A stretch of DNA of 64,000 bases from Brachybacterium sp042666875 (GTDB lineage Bacteria > Actinomycetota > Actinomycetes > Actinomycetales > Dermabacteraceae), in contig NZ_JBHTCX010000005.1 of the NCBI RefSeq assembly GCF_042666875.1, forward strand, positions 94,082 to 158,081, given 5' to 3'. The notes under the pieces were generated by a model. It saw only the letters and a program-made list of their open reading frames with translations, made no database searches and had not been told where the DNA came from. Shown piece after piece: positions 23,273 through 31,421 of the stretch. Positions within the stretch are counted from its first letter, which is position 1. Every line of letters begins with the position of its first letter. Made by a program: the position numbers and the translations under genes.

Positions 23273-25789
23273 TCAGGCCTTCATCCGGGTGTCCTCGGGG
23301 TCGAACGGGGGCGTGCGCCCTACGGTCAGCACCGAGACCGGGTGATGACCGCCGAGATACTCCACCTGCAGCCGCGTCCCCTCGCTGGCCAGCTCCGGCG
23401 GCAGGTAGGCCATCAGCAGATAGCGGCCCAGCGACGGTGCCGGGCCGGCGGAGGTGACGTAGGAGCGCCGCCCGCGGGCGTCGACGATCGGGGCGCCGTC
23501 CGGCGTGAGGACGGGCTCGCTGCCGGTCATGAAGCGCGGTGGCGTCCCGTCGGCCGGTGGCTCGAGGGCGAGGGTGCACAGTGTGGCCGCCGGGCCGCTC
23601 TCGCGTGCCTCGAGGTAGGCCTGCTTGCCCACGAAATCCGGTCGCTTGACCTTCGGCAGTGCCAGCCCGGCCTCGACCGGGTCGTACTCCGCCGTGAGCT
23701 CGGCTCCCATCAGTCGGTAGGCCTTCTCCATGCGGCCCGTGGTGCCGTACACCCCGATGCCTGCGGGACGGACTCCGTGCTCCTGGCCGGCCTCGAACAG
23801 CATGTCCCACAGGCGCAGACCGTGCTCGCTGGGGACATGGATCTCCCAGCCGAACTCGCCGACGTAGGAGATCCGCAGCATCGAGACGGGCACCGAGCCG
23901 AGCTCGACGTCCTGCGAGGTGCCGAAGCCGAAGGCGGCGTCGGACAGATCATGTGTCGTCAGCGACGAGACCAGCGCCCGTGCCCGCGGGCCCCAGACAC
24001 CGACCGTGCTGAGGGCCGAGGTCCGGTCCTCCAGGTGCACGCTGCCGTCGGCCGGCAGGTGATCGCGCAGCCACTTCAGATCCCTGCTGCCCTCGGCGCC
24101 GCCGGTGATCACCCGGAACTCCTCGGGCCCGCGGCGCACGATGGTGAGGTCACAGCGGAACCCGCCGGCGGGGGTGAGCATGGGGGTGTAGACCACGCGC
24201 CCGACCTGCACGTCGACCTTCGCCATCGCGAGGTGTTCGAGAAGGGCGAGGGCGCCGGGCCCGGAGACATCGAAGATGGCGAAGGCGCCGAGGTCGATCA
24301 TCGCGACCCGCTCGCGCATCGCCAGGTGCTCGGCCTCGATGATCGGGGACCACCACCGCGCGTCCCACTCGCTGTCGCGCCGGGTGATCTGCCCGGCGTA
24401 CTCCTCGACCAGGTCGGCGTTGGAGGAGTACCACTGCGGTCGCTCCCACCCCGCGGCCTCGAAGTACTCGGCCCCCAGCGCGTCGGTGCGCGGATGGAAC
24501 GGACTGGTGCGCAGGGGGCGATCGGAGAGCCATTGCTCCCGGGGATGGCTGATGCCGTAGATCTTCGGGAAGCCCTCCGCGGCGCGCGCGAGCACGTGGG
24601 CCTGGGTGCGGGCGGCGGGGTGGAAGCGGGCGATGTCGGATCCGTGATGGTCGATCTCGCTGACGCCGTCGGTGATCAGCTCGGCGAGCATGCGGCCCAC
24701 CCCGGCGCCTTCCTTGATCCACACGGCCGCCGCCGACCACAGCCCGCGCACCTCCGGGGTCTCGCCGACCAGCGCGCCGCCGTCGGGTGTCACCGACAGC
24801 AGCCCGTTCAGGGCCGATTGACGGGGCGGCTCGGGGGCGGTCAGCAGCTGAGGGAACATCTCCCGTGCGTGCTCGAGCTGCTGGGTGAAATCCACCTCGG
24901 TGAACGGGAAGGAGGTCGGGGAGGCCTGACCCGGCGCTCCGTAGGGCGGGATCTCCTCGGGACGGTGCAGCAGCGGCCGGTGCGCGTAGGAGCCGATCTC
25001 GAGGTCGGGCCCGCGCTGGCGCTCGTACATCAGGCAGTCCATGTCCCGCAGCAGCGGGAAGCTGATCCACTCCTCGCTGCGCTCGAGCTCGGGGATGGGG
25101 CCGACGTCGATCATCTGGTGCACGGCCGGGGTGAGCGGGATCGATGCCCCGGCCAGCGCGGCGATCCGTGGACTCCAGACGCCGCAGGCCACGACGACGA
25201 GCTCGGTCTCGATCTCGCCGCGGTCGGTGACGACGCGTTCGACCCGGCCGGAGGTGACCTGGATGTCGGTCACCTCGGTCTCGGGACAGACGGTCAGCGC
25301 GCCGAGATCCTCCGCGTACTGGCGGAAGAGGGCGCCGGCGGCCAGCGGGTCGACGATCGCGCCGGTGGGCGTGTGGAACCCTCCGATCAGGAGGTCCGCG
25401 TTGCAGTACGGTACGAGTTCCTGGATCTCGGCCGGGCTGATCAGATGCGCCTCGACGCCCCAGGATCTCGCCGAGGTCATGCGGCGGGTGAGCTCCTGCA
25501 TCCGTTCCTGGCTGCGGGCGACCTCGATGCCGCCGCAGATCGAGAGCACGCCGAGCTCCTCGTACTGCCGCAGCGAGTCCACCGTCAGGTCGGTGACCTC
25601 CTTGGAGTGGTCGACGGGGAAGACGAAGTTCGAGGCGTGCCCCGTCGAGCCGCCCGGGTCCGGCAGGGGACCCTTGTCGATCTGGACGATGTTGCGCCAT
25701 CCGAGGTCGGCGAGATGCCGGACAGCGGCATTGCCCACCACCCCGGCCCCGATGACGACGATGTCTGCGCGGTCCGGCAACTGTGCCAT
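23273..25789 (-). CDS. dimethylglycine/sarcosine-dehydrogenase-like flavoprotein with GcvT domain
   Basis: The 838-residue two-domain protein has an N-terminal FAD domain (DIVVIGAGVVGNAAVRHL at about residues 9-26, a GxGxxG dinucleotide fold; GSTGHASNFVFP near the flavin). The GcvT-like aminomethyltransferase half starts at about residue 430 (SSNADLVEEY, RVAMIDLGAFAIFDV, RISYVGEFGWEIHVPSEHGL). This matches dimethylglycine and sarcosine dehydrogenase architecture. It should oxidatively remove N-methyl groups and load them as methylene-THF. It sits between the IclR gene and a divergent GntR gene, with its own promoter side at 25800-25849. Confidence 0.9.
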   Translation of the reverse strand: MAQLPDRADIVVIGAGVVGNAAVRHLADLGWRNIVQIDKGPLPDPGGSTGHASNFVFPVDHSKEVTDLTVDSLRQYEELGVLSICGGIEVARSQERMQELTRRMTSARSWGVEAHLISPAEIQELVPYCNADLLIGGFHTPTGAIVDPLAAGALFRQYAEDLGALTVCPETEVTDIQVTSGRVERVVTDRGEIETELVVVACGVWSPRIAALAGASIPLTPAVHQMIDVGPIPELERSEEWISFPLLRDMDCLMYERQRGPDLEIGSYAHRPLLHRPEEIPPYGAPGQASPTSFPFTEVDFTQQLEHAREMFPQLLTAPEPPRQSALNGLLSVTPDGGALVGETPEVRGLWSAAAVWIKEGAGVGRMLAELITDGVSEIDHHGSDIARFHPAARTQAHVLARAAEGFPKIYGISHPREQWLSDRPLRTSPFHPRTDALGAEYFEAAGWERPQWYSSNADLVEEYAGQITRRDSEWDARWWSPIIEAEHLAMRERVAMIDLGAFAIFDVSGPGALALLEHLAMAKVDVQVGRVVYTPMLTPAGGFRCDLTIVRRGPEEFRVITGGAEGSRDLKWLRDHLPADGSVHLEDRTSALSTVGVWGPRARALVSSLTTHDLSDAAFGFGTSQDVELGSVPVSMLRISYVGEFGWEIHVPSEHGLRLWDMLFEAGQEHGVRPAGIGVYGTTGRMEKAYRLMGAELTAEYDPVEAGLALPKVKRPDFVGKQAYLEARESGPAATLCTLALEPPADGTPPRFMTGSEPVLTPDGAPIVDARGRRSYVTSAGPAPSLGRYLLMAYLPPELASEGTRLQVEYLGGHHPVSVLTVGRTPPFDPEDTRMKA

Positions 25790-25817
25790 GGCGTCCTCCC
25801 GAACTCTCCGTGGGTAT

Positions 25818-25838
25818 CCTCAAGATATATCAGCGAGG
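25818..25838. promoter_or_regulatory. candidate GntR operator in divergent region
   Basis: CCTC, then the 8-bp palindrome GATATATC (25824-25831), then GAGG form a nearly symmetric site. It lies between the divergent flavoprotein and GntR genes, 12 bases ahead of the GntR start. It is AT-rich within GC-rich DNA. Binding by the adjacent regulator is a guess. Confidence 0.45.
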
Positions 25839-25849
25839 GGAGTGACGCC

Positions 25850-26590
25850 ATGGGGTCGGACGACGAAGACCGCGACGACCACGACCGCGACGGTCGGGAC
25901 GGGGCGCTCGACGGCCTGACGGTGCTCGTCCCGCCCGGGGTCACCCCGGCGTCGCTGTCACAGATCGCCTACTACCGCATCCGAGATCTGCTGGTCACCC
26001 TGGCCCTGCCGCCGGGGTCCGGGCTCGATGAATCCGAGCTCCGTGACCGGTTGCAGCTGGGCCGGACTCCTGTGCGCGAAGCGGTGCGGCGCCTGGCCGA
26101 CGAAGGGCTGGTCACCGTCTATGCCCGTCGCGGGATGGTGGTCGCGCCGGTGGAGGTGCGCGATCTCAAGCACGTCTCCGAGGTGCGGGTCGACCTCGAG
26201 GGGCTCGGCGCCCGCCTGGCGGCCGAGCGGGCCGACGTGGAGGACCGGCGCCTGGCCACGGAGCTGCTGGCGGAGATCGAGCAGGCCCGACATGCCCAGC
26301 AGGCCCAGACTATCCGCGCACTGATCCGCACCGACCAGCGCGTCCACCACTGCGTCCATCGCGCCACGCACAATCGCTACCTTCAGGACACCCTCGGCAC
26401 CTACCTCACTCTGAGTCTGCGCCTCTGGTTCCTCGGCCTGGAACGGGTCCAGCGCCTGGACGAGGCGGTCGACGAGCACGTTGATGTCCTCACCGCGGTG
26501 ATCGAGGGCGACGCGGACCGCGCGGAGCAGGCGGCGCGCGCCCACGTCACCGGCTTCTGGCAGGAGATGCGCGAGGTCCTCATCGAGTGA
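25850..26590 (+). CDS. GntR family regulator, FadR/FCD subfamily
   Basis: The 246-residue protein has an N-terminal winged HTH at about residues 40-100 (SQIAYYRIRDLLVTLALPPG, then LGRTPVREAVRRLADEGL, the GntR signature). An all-helical FCD ligand-binding domain follows (VRVDLEGLGARLAAERA, DQRVHHCVHRATHNRYLQ with the metal-binding histidines, DEHVDVLTAVIEGDADRAEQ). The charged first 25 residues are unusual. It is divergent from the flavoprotein and likely controls it. Confidence 0.93.
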   Translation: MGSDDEDRDDHDRDGRDGALDGLTVLVPPGVTPASLSQIAYYRIRDLLVTLALPPGSGLDESELRDRLQLGRTPVREAVRRLADEGLVTVYARRGMVVAPVEVRDLKHVSEVRVDLEGLGARLAAERADVEDRRLATELLAEIEQARHAQQAQTIRALIRTDQRVHHCVHRATHNRYLQDTLGTYLTLSLRLWFLGLERVQRLDEAVDEHVDVLTAVIEGDADRAEQAARAHVTGFWQEMREVLIE

Positions 26591-26650
26591 CCCGCGCCTC
26601 CGGCTCTCATGATCGTCACAGCCGTGAGTGCGTGGGCATGGGGCAGGCGG

Positions 26651-26971
26651 TCATATCCGGCGACCGGTCCGGGCCTCCCAGGCTTCGGCCAGCAGCTCCG
26701 CCAGCTCGTCCGGACAGATACGCTCGAGGCGCACCAGCACGCTTGCGTGCCCGCGATAGTGCGGCGTGGTGAAGAACGCGGCGGGGTCGGCAGCCAGCAG
26801 CACCTCGCGCTGGTCGAGGTCGGAGCGCCAGCAGACCAGGACGCCGGGTTCCTCGTGCATCCGGGCGAAGATCTTCCCGGCCGCGTAGAAGGCCGGGGTG
26901 CCGTACGAGGTCTTCTCGGTGACCTGCGGCAGCGCCATCGCCAGGCGCCGCACGTCCGATTCGTCGCTCAC
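26651..26971 (-). CDS. MmcQ/YjbR family protein
   Basis: The 106-residue protein matches the MmcQ/YjbR fold: LAMALPQVTEKTSYGTPAFYAAGKIFARM, then a central beta region and the RGHASVLVRLERICPDELAELLAEAW end. The family is CyaY-like in structure and of uncertain role (a DNA-binding function has been proposed). It is transcribed with the NTF2-like gene upstream, 18 bases away. Confidence 0.92.
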   Translation of the reverse strand: MSDESDVRRLAMALPQVTEKTSYGTPAFYAAGKIFARMHEEPGVLVCWRSDLDQREVLLAADPAAFFTTPHYRGHASVLVRLERICPDELAELLAEAWEARTGRRI

Positions 26972-26989
26972 CGGCGGATCCGTTCCGGA

Positions 26990-27370
26990 TCAGGCCTGAG
27001 CAGATGTATCGGCGGGGACCGGTGTCTGCTGATAGAGGGCGAGCCGCCACCGGCCGTCCCGCCGCGTGTACGTGGAGGACATGAGGGCGTTGAAGGGTGC
27101 CTCGTCCCCGCGGAATGCGAGCGCCGAGTAGACCAGGATCGCTGTCTCCGCACCGGCGCCGATCAGCCGTTCGTCGCGAATCTCGTAGCGGTCCCACGTC
27201 GGGGCATCGCGCAGCGAGGAGATGACGCTCTGCCGGTCGAAGACGTAGCCGTGGGCCAGGATCATGACGCCGTCCTCGGTCATGATCTCGCCGTAGAAGT
27301 CCGCCCCGGTGCCGTCGCAGAGCGCGCCCCAGCCCTGGTGCTCGAGTTCGAGCAGTTCGTCGATGTCCAT
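26990..27370 (-). CDS. NTF2-like / DUF4440 protein
   Basis: The 126-residue protein has the cone-shaped NTF2 fold: MDIDELLELEHQGWGALCDGTG helix, YGEIMTEDGVMILAHGYVFDR, SSTYTRRDGRWRLALYQQTPV. This is typical of the SnoaL/DUF4440 set that binds small hydrophobic ligands or acts as a lyase or isomerase. No catalytic residue can be named. It forms a two-gene unit with the downstream YjbR-like gene. Confidence 0.85.
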   Translation of the reverse strand: MDIDELLELEHQGWGALCDGTGADFYGEIMTEDGVMILAHGYVFDRQSVISSLRDAPTWDRYEIRDERLIGAGAETAILVYSALAFRGDEAPFNALMSSTYTRRDGRWRLALYQQTPVPADTSAQA

Positions 27371-27519
27371 GCTTCATCATGGCCGCGCGCGGCACACAAC
27401 GGCAAGAAGGCGTTCCTGGTGAGCGCGACGCTGGCGCCGTGAAGGCAGCTTGGGAGCAATCGTGCCGTCCAGAGCGATCTCCGGACGGCACGTTGGACCT
27501 GTTTCCGCAGGTCAGATGG

Positions 27520-27593
27520 GGTGATCGACGGGATTTGAACCCGCGACCGCCTGGACCACAACCAGGAGCTCTACCAACTGAGCTACGACCACC
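27520..27593 (-). tRNA. tRNA-His (anticodon GUG)
   Basis: On the minus strand the anticodon loop TTGTGGT lies between CCTGG and CCAGG. The acceptor arms GTGGTCG and CGATCAC pair with one G-T. An extra 5-prime G opposite a C discriminator, the histidine identity element, is encoded. The T-arm is GGTTCAAATCC. Confidence 0.96.
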
Positions 27594-27720
27594 ATGTGCG
27601 AACCGTGGCCCGCAACGAGAGACGAGCATACCGTCTCCGAGCCTCGAACACCGCCTCCAGAGCGCCGGTGAGCATGTGAGACGCATTGCACCGGGCGTTC
27701 ACGGGGCGGAGACTGCATCC

Positions 27721-28071
27721 ATGATCGTTGCCTTCTCCATCCAGCCCACCGGTGAACCCTCCGACCCCGCCATCGCACGCCGGCTCACCGACGACGCCGA
27801 CAGTGCCAGCGTCCACGATGCCGTGGCCGCCGCCGTGCGCATCGTGCGCGACTCCGGCCTCCCGCATCGCACCTCCTCGATGTTCACCGAGATCGAGGGC
27901 GAGTGGGACGAGGTGATGGATGTCGTGCGGCGCGCCACCGACGAGGCCGCTCGCTACGGCTCCCGCGTCTCGTTGGTGCTCAAGGCGGATATCCGTCCCG
28001 GCCGCACCGGTGAGCTCGACGGGAAGATCGATCGCCTCCAGACGGCCATCGACCGGCTCGACGAGAGCTGA
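27721..28071 (+). CDS. thiamine-binding protein, MTH1187/YkoF family
   Basis: This 116-residue protein has the DUF77 ferredoxin-like fold: MIVAFSIQPTGEP, VAAAVRIVRDSGLPHRTSSMFTEIEG, EWDEVMDVVRRA, and a C-terminal VSLVLKADIRPGR strand and helix. Members bind thiamine-like ligands in the cytoplasm. Here it is a single gene with no thiamine transport genes around it. A bidirectional terminator starts right after the stop codon. Confidence 0.9.
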   Translation: MIVAFSIQPTGEPSDPAIARRLTDDADSASVHDAVAAAVRIVRDSGLPHRTSSMFTEIEGEWDEVMDVVRRATDEAARYGSRVSLVLKADIRPGRTGELDGKIDRLQTAIDRLDES

Positions 28072-28097
28072 GACGACGCCGCCGGAGCGGCGTCGTC
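28072..28097. terminator. bidirectional terminator
   Basis: GACGACGCCGC (28072-28082) pairs perfectly with GCGGCGTCGTC (28087-28097) between the convergent thiamine-binding and Orn-AGE genes. Confidence 0.8.
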
Positions 28098-28125
28098 CTG
28101 TCGAGCGGCTAGCGCAGCGACCGGC

Positions 28126-30018
28126 TCAGAGGTTCGAATCGAGCTGGCCGTCGGCCAGAGCCGCCGCAAGCGTCGGCGTGACCGGCAGGCGGGGGATGAG
28201 CGTGGCCTGGAAGGCATGGTAGATGTCCGGCTTGCCGGGCCACGTCACGCCCTGGGGCTCGTTGTCCGCATCGAGCTCGTGGAACCAGGAGCCGCCGTCC
28301 GCGTCGAGCAGGTAGGTGGAGATGTACTCCCACCACTGCTCGTAGCGCTCGGCCCACACGCGATCGCCGGTGACCTGGTACATCACGGCAGCGGCGCCGA
28401 CGGCCTCGGCCGCGACCCAGTGCATCCGCTCGCGGGCCACCGGGGTGCCGTCCCAGTCCACGGTGTAGACGAAGCCGGGCGCTCCGTCGGCGCCGAAGCT
28501 GGCGGCGGACTTCTCCATCAGCGCGGTGGCGGCCTCCAGCATCCACTCCGGCGCCTGCCCGTCGGCCGCGATCAGTGCGGCGCGCCCGTGCAGCACCAGG
28601 CGGGCCCACTCGATCCAGTGGCCGACGGTCGCGCCGTAGGGCCGGAAGGGGTGGTTCGGCTGGTCGCGGTTGTAGTCCAGCAGCGGGTTCCAGTCGGTGT
28701 CGTAGTGCTCCGGCAGGGCCCAGTCGTTGGCGCGGGCGAACTCGTCGATCGCGCGCGTCATGATGCCCACGGCGCGGTCCAGCCAGCGACGCTCACCGGT
28801 GACGTCGGCCGCCGCCAGCAGGGCTTCGACCGTGTGCATGTTCGCGTTGATCCCGCGGTACTCCTCGCACTCGGTGAAGGTGCGGTCGAAGGTATCGACG
28901 CTCATGCCGGCGGATTCCTCGAAGAACTTCTCGTCGAGCACCGCGAGGGCCTCGTCCAGCAGCTCCTGGGCACCGGGACGGCCGGCGGCGAGAGCGGAGG
29001 AGGCGGCCAGGACCACGAAGGCGTGCGCGTAGGCCTGCTTGGAGTCGTCGACGGGCTTGCCGTCGGCCACCGAGGCGAACCAACCGCCATGCTCGGCATC
29101 GCGGAAGACGCCCCGCAGCGAGGCGACGCCGTGGTCGGCGAACCGGCCGAAGTCGGGCCGACCCAGCAGGTGGCCGAGGGCGAAGCTGTGCGTCATCCGG
29201 CAGGTGATCCACAGCTCCGAGGGGCGCGAAAGATCCGGGGCGCCGTCCTCGTCGAGCCAGGCGAAGCCACCGTCCTCGCGGACCGATTCCGAGCCGAACA
29301 CGAGCAGCTCATCGCCCTCGCCCTCCAGCCAGGTGCGGTGCGAGAGGCGGTCGAGCCAGGGGGTGTGGGGGCCGGGCGCAGGGGTCACGGACGTCTCCTC
29401 GGTGAGTTCGAAGGTGCGGGACGCCTCCTGCGCCTGGGCCGTGGTCGGGCCCGGCTCGGCGGTCAGCAGCACCTGGCGGTAGTACTTCAGCTCCTGGATG
29501 GACTCGCGGATGTCGGCGAGAGCGCGGTGGCCGCCGTGCTTGGCGGGGATGTTGTAGTAGACCCGAGGGAACCAGCGCTTAGCGAGCTCCTTGAAGCTGG
29601 AGACGTCGATCGTGCGGTACGACAGCCAGCCCGCGAACACCGGCAGGTCGCGGTCCAGGAAGACGCGGTCGGTGCCGACGCTGTTGCCCGCCAGCGGTGC
29701 CTTGCCCGGCTCGGGGCAGAACTCCTGGACGTAGGCCAGACACAGCTCCTCGGCCTCCTCGAGGCTCATCCCGGCATCGAGCTCGTCGATGAGTCCCGAG
29801 GTGGTGTGCATGTTCACCACGAAGGGATCCATGCCCTCGACAGCCTCGGCCGGAGGCTTGATGACGAGGTCGATGCCCTCGCCGAGGATGTTCAGATCGG
29901 CGTCGGTGACGAGGACGGCGATCTCGACGAGCGCGTCGCGCTCCCTGTCGAGGCCGGTCATCTCGCAGTCGACCCAGATGATGCGGTCGTTGATGGCGCG
30001 GGAGGAGGTGGATGTCAC
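28126..30018 (-). CDS. fusion of oligoribonuclease (Orn) and AGE-family sugar epimerase/isomerase
   Basis: One 630-residue ORF with two complete enzymes. Residues 1-185 are an oligoribonuclease: DEDDh residues D17 and E19 (VDCEMTGLD), D117 (GTDRVFL), H164 and D169 (GGHRALADIRES), so the exonuclease should degrade 2-5-mer RNA. Residues about 186-220 are a linker. From about 221 to the end it is an AGE/YihS-like (alpha/alpha)6-barrel, with candidate catalytic His in QAYAHAFVVLAASS, NANMHTVEALLAA and KPDIYHAFQATLIP. The fusion junction has no stop or frameshift. The last four bases overlap the downstream-named membrane ORF at 30015. The link between RNA turnover and sugar isomerisation is unexplained. 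Confidence 0.9.
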   Translation of the reverse strand: MTSTSSRAINDRIIWVDCEMTGLDRERDALVEIAVLVTDADLNILGEGIDLVIKPPAEAVEGMDPFVVNMHTTSGLIDELDAGMSLEEAEELCLAYVQEFCPEPGKAPLAGNSVGTDRVFLDRDLPVFAGWLSYRTIDVSSFKELAKRWFPRVYYNIPAKHGGHRALADIRESIQELKYYRQVLLTAEPGPTTAQAQEASRTFELTEETSVTPAPGPHTPWLDRLSHRTWLEGEGDELLVFGSESVREDGGFAWLDEDGAPDLSRPSELWITCRMTHSFALGHLLGRPDFGRFADHGVASLRGVFRDAEHGGWFASVADGKPVDDSKQAYAHAFVVLAASSALAAGRPGAQELLDEALAVLDEKFFEESAGMSVDTFDRTFTECEEYRGINANMHTVEALLAAADVTGERRWLDRAVGIMTRAIDEFARANDWALPEHYDTDWNPLLDYNRDQPNHPFRPYGATVGHWIEWARLVLHGRAALIAADGQAPEWMLEAATALMEKSAASFGADGAPGFVYTVDWDGTPVARERMHWVAAEAVGAAAVMYQVTGDRVWAERYEQWWEYISTYLLDADGGSWFHELDADNEPQGVTWPGKPDIYHAFQATLIPRLPVTPTLAAALADGQLDSNL

Positions 30019-30302
30019 CGGACCACACTATCGCGGGCGCGCGAGGGCGGGTCGGCTCTGCGACGGGCACGCCGACGGATCTCCTCGACCGCGCTGAGCA
30101 CCAGCAGGACGGCGACCACCACCAGCAGCACCCACGCCTCGAAGATCACCGCGAGGGCAGCGGCGAGCACCAGCGCCAGGAGATAGACCACGTTCAGGAC
30201 GCGGACAGAGACCCCGAGCAGGCGGGCCCCGAAGCGTCCCCGCAATAACCGGAGCGCGAGCAGGAGGGCGATGCCGCCGACCGTGAGGGCCTTGATGATC
30301 AT
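30015..30302 (-). CDS. small membrane protein, unknown function
   Basis: The 95-residue protein has hydrophobic segments at about 1-20 (KALTVGGIALLLALRLL) and 33-68 (VLNVVYLLALVLAAALAVIF, WVLLVVVAVLLVLSAV), then a strongly basic tail ending near a DPPSRARD stretch. Its stop overlaps the start of the Orn-AGE gene by four bases, so the two are likely translationally coupled. I do not recognise a family. Confidence 0.7.
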   Translation of the reverse strand: MIIKALTVGGIALLLALRLLRGRFGARLLGVSVRVLNVVYLLALVLAAALAVIFEAWVLLVVVAVLLVLSAVEEIRRRARRRADPPSRARDSVVR

Positions 30303-30517
30303 GGGGGCTCCTCGGGAGTCGAATGCTCGGGCTGATGCTCGGACGCTGGACGCGCCCGCCCGCTCGCAAGAGCTGCGCGGTGCCTCGACGCCTCAAGCCA
30401 TGGACCGTCCTCGAGCGTAGTCCTCCTCCGCCACGGTGCTGACATGGTGACGACGTCCGGTGCCGACCGGGCCCGACGGGCTGTGCGGTCGGAGATCTCC
30501 GTGGCTCTCGGGCACCC

Positions 30518-30540
30518 TTGACTTCAACCATTGTTCAACC
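30518..30540 (+). promoter_or_regulatory. promoter-proximal direct repeat upstream of the NmrA-like gene
   Basis: TTGACT (30518-30523) overlaps two exact TTCAACC copies at 30523-30529 and 30534-30540, 11 bp apart, one helical turn. They lie 48-65 bases ahead of the gene start. The spacing suggests a tandem binding site for a regulator or an activator at the -35 element. It is a candidate only. Confidence 0.35.
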
Positions 30541-30587
30541 CTCAGTGTGAGTCAGTGCATGAAGACGATCACCACGGAGGAGAGACG

Positions 30588-31421
30588 ATGACACCCTTGA
30601 TCCTGGTCACCGGCGCCACGGGAAACACCGGCCGGCACGTCGTAGCAGGGCTCCTCGCCGAGGGGTATCGCGTGCGAGCGCTGACCCGCGACCCGGAGCG
30701 AGCGGCTCTTCCTGAGGGGGCGGACGTCGTGGCGGGCGACGTGAGGCGTCCCGCCGACGTGGCGGCCGCGGCGCGGGGCGCGACAGCCGCCTACCTGATC
30801 TGGCCGGGAACGGACGACGAGGCCGCCGGCGCGGGAGAGGTCATCGAGGCCCTGGCTCGTCGCGTCGGACGCGTCGTCTACCTGTCCGCGACCGAGGCGG
30901 AGGAGGGCGGCGTCTGGGGTGCAGTGGAGCGAGCCATCCGGGACTCGGTTCCCCAGTGGACCTTCCTGCGGGTCTCCGGGCTGGCGGTCAATGCCCTGGC
31001 GTGGTCCGACCAGATCCATCGCGGAGTCGTGCGGGCGCCGTTCGGCCGCATGCGCCGCTCGCTCGTCCACGAGCAGGACGTGGCGGCGGTTGCCGTGCGA
31101 GCTCTCGTCGACGACGGTCACGCGGGCCGCTCCTATGTCCTCACCGGACCGGAGGCGATCAGCCAGATCGATCAGGTCCGCGTCATCGCCGAGGAGGCTG
31201 AGCACGACGCCGTCTGGGAGGAGCAGACGGCGGCTGACGCGCGGCCCGCTCTGGCCGCAGAAGTGGGAGAGGACTTCGCCGACATGATCCTGGCGGCCTG
31301 GGCTGCAAGTGCCGACACTCCTGAACCGGTCTCGCAGGACGTCGCTCGGGTCCTGGGCAGGCCGCCGCTCACCTTCCGTCAGTGGGCGCGAGACCACCGC
31401 GCGGACTTCGCGGCATCTTGA
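30588..31421 (+). CDS. NmrA-like NAD(P)-binding protein
   Basis: This 277-residue atypical SDR has LVTGATGNTGRHVVAGLLAE at the N-terminus, TAAYLIWPGTDDEAAG, and the typical VRAPFGRMRRSLVHEQDVAAVAV segment. NmrA-type proteins bind NAD(P) and often act as quinone reductases or redox sensors. GGAGGAGA precedes the ATG at 30588. Its 3-prime end overlaps the convergent sigma factor gene by 53 bases, and such NmrA/epimerase genes commonly sit beside SnoaL-tailed ECF sigma factors. Confidence 0.88.
   Translation: MTPLILVTGATGNTGRHVVAGLLAEGYRVRALTRDPERAALPEGADVVAGDVRRPADVAAAARGATAAYLIWPGTDDEAAGAGEVIEALARRVGRVVYLSATEAEEGGVWGAVERAIRDSVPQWTFLRVSGLAVNALAWSDQIHRGVVRAPFGRMRRSLVHEQDVAAVAVRALVDDGHAGRSYVLTGPEAISQIDQVRVIAEEAEHDAVWEEQTAADARPALAAEVGEDFADMILAAWAASADTPEPVSQDVARVLGRPPLTFRQWARDHRADFAAS

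Noticed and set aside
23264..25849. N-terminal part of a 1108-residue plus-strand ORF that contains the GntR gene
   Set aside because: Only the last 246 residues from ATG 25850 resemble a protein family; the rest is antisense of the flavoprotein.
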